From Ardenticatenaceae bacterium (GTDB lineage: Bacteria > Chloroflexota > Anaerolineae > Promineifilales > Promineifilaceae), in contig JACKBU010000001.1 in the NCBI GenBank assembly GCA_020634395.1, forward strand, positions 62,001 to 126,000: 64,000 nt of DNA, written 5' to 3'. The notes under the pieces were generated by a model. That model was not told the DNA's origin. It saw only the letters and a program-made list of their open reading frames with translations, and searched no databases. A program made the translations under genes and the position numbers. This document shows positions 58,872-64,000 of this stretch, piece by piece. Position 1 is the stretch's first letter. Every line of letters starts with the position of its first letter.

Positions 58872-59441
58872 ATGACGTTTTATCCTGAACCATTACCTGT
58901 CCCCTCTGGCTTAGACACGCCGGAGTTTGTTTTACGGCCGTTAACCCCCGCCCATGTCGCCCTCGATTACGCCGCCCTGATGCTCAGCCGGGAGATGCTG
59001 CGCCTGTGGAGCGGCGGCCCCTGGCCTGCCGACGACTTCACCCTGGCCGCCAACGAAGCCGACTTGCGCTGGCATTGGGACGAACACCAGGAGCGCGTGG
59101 CCTTCACCTACACGGTGCTCAATCCCGCCCAGGACGCCTGCCTGGGCTGCGTTTACATCAAGCCTAATCCTTACGTGGAGGCCTCCCCCGCGGCCCTGGT
59201 GCGCTTCTGGGTAACGGAACCCTACCTGGAAAGCCACCTGGATGACCGCCTGCTGGCGGCGCTGCTCGCCTGGTTCCGCGATGAATGGGCCTTCGCCCAC
59301 GTGGATTTCCACACCCGCCGCGCCAACGCCCCCCAAATCGCCCTCTTCACCCGCCTGGACCTGCCCCACACCCAAACCATCACCCTCCCCGACCGTGGCG
59401 GCGAACACTGGCTGTTTACAACAGATAGATACATCGATTAG
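58872..59441 (+). CDS. GNAT-like acetyltransferase
   Basis: A 189-residue protein that looks like a GNAT enzyme: the N-terminal half has FVLRPLTPAHVALDYAALM, the middle VAFTYTVLNPAQDACLGCVYIKP, and the C-terminal DDRLLAALLAWFRDEW in place of the usual RxxGxG loop. The acetyl-CoA loop is weak, so the call is based on the overall strand-helix order. Acceptor unknown. It stands alone between two repeats. Confidence 0.55.
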   Translation: MTFYPEPLPVPSGLDTPEFVLRPLTPAHVALDYAALMLSREMLRLWSGGPWPADDFTLAANEADLRWHWDEHQERVAFTYTVLNPAQDACLGCVYIKPNPYVEASPAALVRFWVTEPYLESHLDDRLLAALLAWFRDEWAFAHVDFHTRRANAPQIALFTRLDLPHTQTITLPDRGGEHWLFTTDRYID

Positions 59442-59466
59442 GCTCGGAGTTTTGTGGAGTCTGGTC

Positions 59467-59525
59467 TGATGCGTGAAGCGTGATGCGTGAAGGCTCTCTG
59501 GTCAAGCATCACGCTTCACGCATCA
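59467..59525. repeat. Iterated GATGCGTGA hairpin (family copy 3)
   Basis: TGATGCGTGAAGCGTGATGC (59467-59486) plus GTGAAG is followed by AGCATCACGCTTCACGCATC (59505-59524). The word order differs from the copies at 2999 and 57554 (GAAGCG in place of GATGCG), showing that the arms evolve together. Confidence 0.85.
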
Positions 59526-59542
59526 TTAAATTTCCCCTCTCC

Positions 59543-59576
59543 TAAAATCCGTCCCATCCGTCAAATCCGTGTACCC
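59543..59576. repeat. Solo ATCCGTG-family repeat overlapping a gene end
   Basis: AAAATCCGTCCCATCCGTCA followed by AATCCGTGTACCC. It matches the words bracketing the GxxExxY gene at 4250 and 4685. On the minus strand its ACACGGATTTGA encodes the last residues and TGA of the tocopherol-cyclase-like gene. Confidence 0.75.
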
Positions 59577-60550
59577 AACAAAGCGGCAGGATTGTAGACT
59601 TCCAGGCCGGCGCAACGGCCGTAGCCCGCAAACACCTCCCGCCCGCTCCCTACTTCATGCAGCGCTACCTGCACCGTCGCCGTCAGCGTCTCCTCCACCC
59701 GCTTGCCCATTTCCAGCGTCGTCGGGCCTTTGAGCAGGCCAACCTGGCTGGCCGGGCCGCGCTGCGCCAAAATCGAAAGCTGGTAGGATTTGTCGCGCAG
59801 CACCCACTGCACAGCATCGTCGGTGATGGCCAGTTCGGCCACTTCTGCGCCGGTGTAGGTGGCAAAACGGTAGAGACGGCCGTCTACCCACAGCCCCACG
59901 ATGAAGCCGTTAAAGCTGGTCCGCCGCCAGGGAATGATGGCGATAGAACCCGTCAAACAAACCCCGGCCTGCGCAAAATGATTGCTTTGCAGCCACACCC
60001 ACGCCTGCGGGAACGACTGCCCCCAATCCTTTTCGATGTAACCGCGCCCGCCGCCAAAATCCACCGCCGCCCCATCTACTTCCAGCGCGCCGTACAGCGC
60101 ATGGTCCAGGCTGACCACGCCGTGGTAACACTCCATCGTCGGCACCCAGGCATACCAGCCCATAATGCCCGGCGCGGGCAGCGTCACCGGCCAGGGCTGC
60201 AAATCGCCCAGGCGCACCTCGCCGCGCACCGTCTGCTGCGGCGTGGCGATGTTCAGGGCCAGCCCATCCGCGCCAAAACGGTTGCCGCCAATGTGCACCT
60301 CGAATTTGTCCGCCGCCGCCCAAAACAGCTCGCGCGGGAAGCGGTGGTAGTGGGCCGCGCCGGTCTGCCCATTGAGCACCTGGATAAAGGCGTGCGGGTC
60401 GCCGCTCTTGAACAAGCCCGGAATGATGGCGTACCGCTGCTCTGTGGCGGCATCCACCAGTTTGAAGTACCAGCCCTCGAAATACGGCCGTTGCCTTCCC
60501 GCCCCCTGATACCACGCCGGATTCAGCGTCGTGCGCACTCTTCTAAGCAT
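59561..60550 (-). CDS. Tocopherol-cyclase-like family protein
   Basis: A 329-residue protein of the tocopherol-cyclase (VTE1)-like family. The N-terminal RPYFEGWYFKLVD, the central HGVVSLDHALYGALEVDG and the GRGYIEKDWGQSFPQAWVWLQSNHF motif match that family. True cyclases make tocochromanols; most bacterial homologues are uncharacterised and a cyclase role in this organism is uncertain. Homogentisate, the tocopherol head-group precursor, could come from the HPPD encoded at 3122, but the linking prenyltransferase is not in the window. AAGGAA lies before ATG 60550. A 21-bp array sits in its upstream region. Confidence 0.8.
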   Translation of the reverse strand: MLRRVRTTLNPAWYQGAGRQRPYFEGWYFKLVDAATEQRYAIIPGLFKSGDPHAFIQVLNGQTGAAHYHRFPRELFWAAADKFEVHIGGNRFGADGLALNIATPQQTVRGEVRLGDLQPWPVTLPAPGIMGWYAWVPTMECYHGVVSLDHALYGALEVDGAAVDFGGGRGYIEKDWGQSFPQAWVWLQSNHFAQAGVCLTGSIAIIPWRRTSFNGFIVGLWVDGRLYRFATYTGAEVAELAITDDAVQWVLRDKSYQLSILAQRGPASQVGLLKGPTTLEMGKRVEETLTATVQVALHEVGSGREVFAGYGRCAGLEVYNPAALLGTRI

Positions 60551-60571
60551 AATCGGATTCCTTTTTGATGT

Positions 60572-60781
60572 GTTAGACGGCCGTTTTCAGCCGTTAGATG
60601 GCCATTTTCCCCCACCAGATCGTCATTTTCCCCCGCTCGATGGCCGTTTTCCCCGGCCAGATCATCACTTTCCCCCGCCAGACGGCCGTTTTCCCCTGTT
60701 AGACGGTGACTTTCCCGCGCCGGATGACCGTTTTCCCCGGCTGGATGATGATTTTCCCCTGGTAGACGACCGTTTTTCCCC
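60572..60781. repeat. Ten tandem 21-bp units built around ACGGCCGTTTTCCCC
   Basis: Ten consecutive 21-bp units from 60572 to 60781. Each has the pattern G(T/C)(T/C)AGA(C/T)G(G/A)CCGTTTTCCCC with one to five changes; units 1 and 6 carry the intact ACGGCCGT. The array is in the 5' region of the tocopherol-cyclase-like gene, 20 bp before its ribosome-binding site. Seven-codon open frames appear on both strands but no start is obvious. Confidence 0.88.
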
Positions 60782-60814
60782 AACCTCCCGGAAGTTCAGA
60801 ACTTCCGGGAGGTT
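60782..60814 (-). terminator. Hairpin terminator after the isopentenyl phosphate kinase gene
   Basis: AACCTCCCGGAAGTTC pairs perfectly with GAACTTCCGGGAGGTT around one base. It begins two bases past the minus-strand stop codon at 60817. There is no clear T tract beyond it, so terminator function is inferred. Confidence 0.7.
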
Positions 60815-60816
60815 TG

Positions 60817-61599
60817 TCAGGCGATGCGCGTGCCCACGGCCGTTTCCGGCTCCCGCAGCAGCGCCGCCAGCAAACCTACCTCCAGGCCCGAAAAAATACG
60901 GATGGACAGCTGCGGGTGCTCGTCGACCAGGCGCAGCATGGATTGCACCTTGCTCACCATGCCGCCGGTCACGTCCGTGCCCCGCGAGCCGCCCAGCGCG
61001 GCGGCCACGTCGTCATAATTTTGCCGGGTGATGGTCGCCACCACGCCCCCCTGCGCGTCCAGCACGCCCGGCACCTCGCCCGCCAGCAGCAGCCACGACG
61101 GCCGCAGCTCATCCGCCAGGGCCATCATCACCTCCTCCGTAGAGATGATCGTGCCGCCCTGCGCCGCATCAAAGGCCACGTCGCCAAAAATGACCGGCAC
61201 CAGACCGGCATCCAGCGCGGCCTGGACGGTGGCGGTGTGGATGTGGGTGATACGGCCGTTTTCACACAGCGCCAGCGCGGACGGGGCCAGCCCCAGCGCG
61301 GGCACGCCCGCCGCCAGCAGCGCCTCCACCACCAGCCGGTTCAGCCGGGCCATCGCCGCATGGACCTCCGCGAAGCCGCGCCACTGGTCGGCCGTGGCCA
61401 CGCCCTGCCGCGTGCCAACCTGCGCCGCCGCCACGTGCCCAAATGAGCCGCCGCCGTGCCCCACCACCAGCCGCACAAACGGCCGTGCCGCCCGCGCCGC
61501 CGCAATCTCCGCCGCCGCCCGCGCCAGCACATCCGCCCGCACCGCCTCCACGCCGGTCTTATCGGTAATCAACGAGCCGCCTAGTTTGAGAAATAGCAA
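60817..61599 (-). CDS. Isopentenyl phosphate kinase
   Basis: A 260-residue amino-acid-kinase-fold protein. The signature GHGGGSFGH, LFLKLGGSLITDK at the N-terminus, and GTDVTGGMVSKVQSM near the C-terminus match isopentenyl phosphate kinases, including the His used in phosphate transfer. It makes isopentenyl diphosphate in the archaeal-type mevalonate variant; Chloroflexota are among the bacteria known to carry it. The start is TTG 61599, supported by GGAGG 5 bases upstream. The decarboxylase partner is not in the window. Confidence 0.9.
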   Translation of the reverse strand: MLFLKLGGSLITDKTGVEAVRADVLARAAAEIAAARAARPFVRLVVGHGGGSFGHVAAAQVGTRQGVATADQWRGFAEVHAAMARLNRLVVEALLAAGVPALGLAPSALALCENGRITHIHTATVQAALDAGLVPVIFGDVAFDAAQGGTIISTEEVMMALADELRPSWLLLAGEVPGVLDAQGGVVATITRQNYDDVAAALGGSRGTDVTGGMVSKVQSMLRLVDEHPQLSIRIFSGLEVGLLAALLREPETAVGTRIA

Positions 61600-61613
61600 T
61601 CGGACCTCCGAAG

Positions 61614-61722
61614 GTTTTTTAGGTATTCAGGTGTTCAGGTGTTTGGGTGTTCAGGTATTTAGGCAACAGACCACCTGAACACTTAAACACCTAAACACTT
61701 CCTCACCTAAACACTTCCTCAC
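61614..61722. repeat. Iterated GGTGTTTAGG hairpin between IPK and LOG genes
   Basis: Four copies of (T)TAGGT(A/G)TT(C/T)AGG-type words (61619-61660) are followed by CACCTGAACACTTAAACACC and CTAAACACTTCCTCACC (61672-61722), the inverted words. The right end overlaps the TGA of the LOG gene at 61719-61721. Confidence 0.8.
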
Positions 61723-62249
61723 CTTGTCACCAAAGCCACGGCCGTCTCCGGCGTGTCGGCAAATTGCAGCAGGCTGTAATCTTGGGCGCGGATGTAATCC
61801 GCGTCGAAGAAGGTCGTCAGGGTGGCACGCCAGGTAGGGCCATAAAGGACCAACGGCCGTGGCGGAATATCACCCACCTGCATCAAACTCCACGCCAGCG
61901 CCATCTCCGACAACGTGCCAATGCCGCCCGGCAGCACAATCATGCCGTCATTCTCCATAACCAGATGCGTCACCCGGTCGCGCAGCAGCTCCTTGCGGAT
62001 TTCTTCCTTTACCCAACGGTTGGGCGGGATGGGCCGGAACGTCTCAATCTGCGCCGAAGTCACGCCGATGACGTGGCCGCCCGCCTCCGCCGCCCCGCGC
62101 GAGACCGCCTCCATCGTGCCCATGTAGCCGCCCGTGGCAACCGCGTAGCCCGCTTCCGCCAACAGCCGTCCCACCGTCAGCGCCTCGTTGTAAGCCGCGC
62201 TGTCCGGCAACGGCCGTGAACTGCCAAAAACTGTGATGATTCGTTTCAT
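61719..62249 (-). CDS. LOG family protein (putative nucleotide phosphoribohydrolase)
   Basis: A 176-residue Rossmann-fold protein. FGSSRPLPDSAAYNEALTVG, GYAVATGGYMGTMEAVSRGA and the catalytic/binding motif VLPGGIGTLSEMALAW (PGGxGTxxE) identify the LOG/TIGR00725 family, which hydrolyses cytidine or cytokinin nucleotide bonds. The biological substrate is unknown. GGAGG lies before ATG 62249. Confidence 0.92.
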   Translation of the reverse strand: MKRIITVFGSSRPLPDSAAYNEALTVGRLLAEAGYAVATGGYMGTMEAVSRGAAEAGGHVIGVTSAQIETFRPIPPNRWVKEEIRKELLRDRVTHLVMENDGMIVLPGGIGTLSEMALAWSLMQVGDIPPRPLVLYGPTWRATLTTFFDADYIRAQDYSLLQFADTPETAVALVTR

Positions 62250-62261
62250 AATCCTCCAAAG

Positions 62262-62338
62262 ATGTGGGGGTGATGGGGTGAGCGGGTGAAGGGGTGATCT
62301 TCACCCCCACACCCCTACACCCCATCACCCCCTCATCC
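62262..62338. repeat. Iterated GGGGTGA hairpin
   Basis: GTGGGGGTGATGGGGTGAGC and GGGTGAAGGGGTGATC are followed by CACCCCCACACCCCTACACC and CCATCACCCCCTCATCC. The word GGGGTGA is iterated on the left and its inverse on the right. The TGA stop of the P1 peptidase at 62335-62333 is formed by the right end. Confidence 0.75.
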
Positions 62339-63280
62339 CAACCCCGGCGCGCGCGGCAGCGAGGCGGCAAAGCGCACGCTGTTGCGAATCGCCTCGGCGA
62401 CCATTTCCGCCCCGGCATTCGCCACCAGGTTAAAGGACGCCTCCACCACCCCCGAAGCCAGGGCAAAGGCGGTATCGCCGTCGTGGGTGGTGTGGATGGG
62501 ACGCACGGCCGTGGCCATGCCATCATGGGCGCGCTGGGCCAACCGGTGGGCCTCCGGCCGCGTCAGCCTGGCATTGGTCCAGACCACCACCAGCGTGGTG
62601 TTCGCCCCCGGCGAAGGCATGCGCTCCTCGGAAATAAAACGCAAGGGATAGGCCTCGGCCAGCCAACGGCCGTCTTCCCCCCGCGCCCCGGCCAGCACCG
62701 AATTATCCGCGTTCAGCACATCACCCACAGGGTTCGTCACCGCCATCGCCCCCACCACCAGTTCGTCCAGGGTCACGCTGGCTGCGCCAAAGCCGCCCTT
62801 CATCATATTGTGGAAGCCGCTCCACTTGCCCACCGTCACGCCCGCCCCGGCGCCTACGTTACCCTGCTGGATAGGTCCGCTGCTGGCCGCCAGGCAGGCG
62901 GCATAACCCATCTCGGCGTCGGGATGCTTTTGCCCCCAGTTAAAGCCGAGGTCAAAGACAACGGCCGTGGGCACAATCGGGATGGGCTTGATAGGCGTGT
63001 GGTGGCCAATGCCCCGTTCCGCCAGATAGCGTATCACGCCATCGGCGGCTGCCAGGCCAAAGGCGCTGCCGCCCGTCAGCAGCACCGCGTTCACGTAGTG
63101 ATTGGGCTTATCGGGGGCCAGCAGCGCCGTTTCGCGGCTGCCCGGCGCCGGCCCGCGCACGTCGGCTGAGCCCACCGTGTTCTCCGGGCACAAAATCACC
63201 GTGCAGCCCGTGAAAAATTCTTCATCCGTCGCATGGCCGATCTGGAAACCGGCCAGATTGAGTGTTGTGTGTTGTGTCAT
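62333..63280 (-). CDS. P1 family (DmpA-like) peptidase
   Basis: A 315-residue S58 (DmpA/aminopeptidase) family protein. Motifs: HYVNAVLLTGGSAFGLAAADG, FDLGFNWGQ, GNVGAGAGVTVGKW and GANTTLVVVWTNARLT. The family autocleaves before a Ser or Thr to give an N-terminal nucleophile; the GANTT stretch is the likely cleavage site. It is often an L-aminopeptidase/D-esterase, but the substrate is unknown. It is next to a dihydropyrimidinase-type gene in a minus-strand run. Confidence 0.88.
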   Translation of the reverse strand: MTQHTTLNLAGFQIGHATDEEFFTGCTVILCPENTVGSADVRGPAPGSRETALLAPDKPNHYVNAVLLTGGSAFGLAAADGVIRYLAERGIGHHTPIKPIPIVPTAVVFDLGFNWGQKHPDAEMGYAACLAASSGPIQQGNVGAGAGVTVGKWSGFHNMMKGGFGAASVTLDELVVGAMAVTNPVGDVLNADNSVLAGARGEDGRWLAEAYPLRFISEERMPSPGANTTLVVVWTNARLTRPEAHRLAQRAHDGMATAVRPIHTTHDGDTAFALASGVVEASFNLVANAGAEMVAEAIRNSVRFAASLPRAPGLG

Positions 63281-63290
63281 AGCTCTTGGG

Positions 63291-63348
63291 GAGACTGGAG
63301 ACTGTGATGCCTCTAGTCTTTAGTCTCTAGTCTTTAGTCTCCAGTCTC
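63291..63348. repeat. Iterated AGTCT array overlapping a gene end
   Basis: GAGACTGGAGACTG (63291-63304) is followed by CTAGTCTTTAGTCTCTAG and TCTTTAGTCTCCAGTCTC (63313-63348), an iterated inverted GAGACT/AGTCTC pattern. On the minus strand GAGACTGGAGACTAA encodes the last Glu-Thr-Gly-Asp and the TAA of the downstream amidohydrolase gene. Confidence 0.75.
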
Positions 63349-64000
63349 AAATCTCCTCTCAATGAAACGGCCGTGTCCCGCCTCGCCCACAAATTCGCCC
63401 TCATGCACCACCACCCGGCCGCGGCTGATGGTCGTCGTGGGCCAGCCCTTCAGCGTCATGCCCTCGTAGAGCGTCCAGCCGGCCGCCTCATGCAGGGTGT
63501 CCGGCGAGATGGTCACTTCTTTGTCCGGGTCGAAAACGACCAGATCGGCGTCGTAGCCAACGGCGATGTGGCCTTTGCGGGCAAAACCAAAGAGCCGCGC
63601 CGGGTTGGTGCAACAAACAGCCACCCACTGGTTCAGCGTCAGGTGGCCGTCGCCCACGCCGCGATGGTACACCGCCGGGAAGCGAATCTCGATGGAGGGC
63701 ACGCCGCCGGGGATGCGGCTGTAATCGCCCAGGCGGCTCTCTTTTTCGGCCGCGGTGAAGGGGCAGTGGTCGGTGGAAACCACTTGCAAATGTTCCCGGC
63801 CCAACGCCCGCCACAGGTTGGCCTGCTCCGCCTGCTCCCGAATGGGCGGCGAGCAGACCGGCAGCGCCCCGGCCACGCCCGGCCGGTCGTAGAGCGACCA
63901 GTCGGCCAGCAAATATTGGGGGCAGGTCTCGCCGTAAATGGGCAGGCCGCGCGCCTGGGCGGCGGCGATGCGGGCCACCGTCTCCTGGCAGGAGACGTGG
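63334..64000 (-). CDS. Dihydropyrimidinase/hydantoinase-type amidohydrolase (5' end outside window)
   Basis: The C-terminal 222 residues of an amidohydrolase, still open at the right edge. It has GETCPQYLLAD, VVSTDHCPFT (the Asp and His of the metal site), GVPSIEIRFPAVYHRG and the GHIAVGYDADLVVFDPD closing strand of cyclic amidohydrolases. The missing N-terminal part should hold the HxH motif. Dihydropyrimidinase, hydantoinase and allantoinase cannot be told apart from this part. Confidence 0.88.
   Translation of the reverse strand, partial: HVSCQETVARIAAAQARGLPIYGETCPQYLLADWSLYDRPGVAGALPVCSPPIREQAEQANLWRALGREHLQVVSTDHCPFTAAEKESRLGDYSRIPGGVPSIEIRFPAVYHRGVGDGHLTLNQWVAVCCTNPARLFGFARKGHIAVGYDADLVVFDPDKEVTISPDTLHEAAGWTLYEGMTLKGWPTTTISRGRVVVHEGEFVGEAGHGRFIERRFETGD

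Noticed and set aside
60523..60783. Minus-strand open frame of 7-residue GENGR repeats
   Set aside because: It is the translation of the 21-bp array; both strands are open because the period is a multiple of three. No start signal.

Overview
The window is chromosomal DNA from a GC-rich bacterium, most likely a member of the Chloroflexota (Anaerolineae/Ardenticatenia-like). This is inferred from gene content: an isopentenyl phosphate kinase, an F420-type LLM oxidoreductase, a tocopherol-cyclase-like protein, many 'slr'-type GAF/PAS histidine kinases and a large glycosyltransferase island. There is no rRNA or marker gene that fixes the lineage. No prophage, CRISPR array, transposase or plasmid gene was seen. 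The dominant sequence signature is the palindrome ACGGCCGT, which I counted by eye about 137 times (roughly one per 470 bp), in genes on both strands, in all three reading frames and in non-coding DNA.

Layout. 1-1269: end of a probable HD-domain hydrolase, then two tandem repeat arrays. 1270-6706: an Lrp-type regulator and a tyrosine/aromatic catabolic set (aminotransferase, 4-hydroxyphenylpyruvate dioxygenase, homogentisate dioxygenase, flavin reductase), interrupted by a small GxxExxY nuclease-fold gene bracketed by inverted ATCCGTG repeats. 6763-10196: minus-strand housekeeping genes (Hsp33, oxidoreductase, phosphoesterase, MazG-like) and tRNA-Arg and tRNA-His. 10288-17891: Ser/Thr kinase, FtsH, acetyltransferase, a 7-TM sensor, LysA and a small acidic protein. 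17923-21362: DUF971 protein and valS with a T-box leader whose specifier reads GTC (Val). 21424-37276: surface polysaccharide island (WecA/TagO-type initiator, a giant O-antigen-ligase/TPR/cyclophilin fusion, flippase, four or five glycosyltransferases, methyltransferase, sulfotransferase). 37285-44045: uridine kinase, tRNA-Thr, pentapeptide protein, rhodanese, secreted PKD/CAP protein, bactofilin-coiled-coil protein. 44090-47664: MTA phosphorylase, FtsW/RodA and a PBP-like protein that lacks the catalytic motifs. 47641-56455: signalling block (receiver, LuxR response regulator, two very large histidine kinases, N-formylglutamate amidohydrolase family protein). 56682-64000: metabolic genes (LLM oxidoreductase, acyl-CoA dehydrogenase, GNAT, tocopherol-cyclase-like, isopentenyl phosphate kinase, LOG protein, P1 peptidase, dihydropyrimidinase-type amidohydrolase cut by the window end).

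A second theme is the intergenic DNA. At least a dozen gaps hold imperfect hairpins built from a short word repeated several times and then repeated in inverted orientation; the word differs from gap to gap. Several begin inside the stop codon of the neighbouring gene. Together with a 21-bp array, a 42-bp array and an 81-bp hairpin array, they suggest an active repeat-generating process in this genome.
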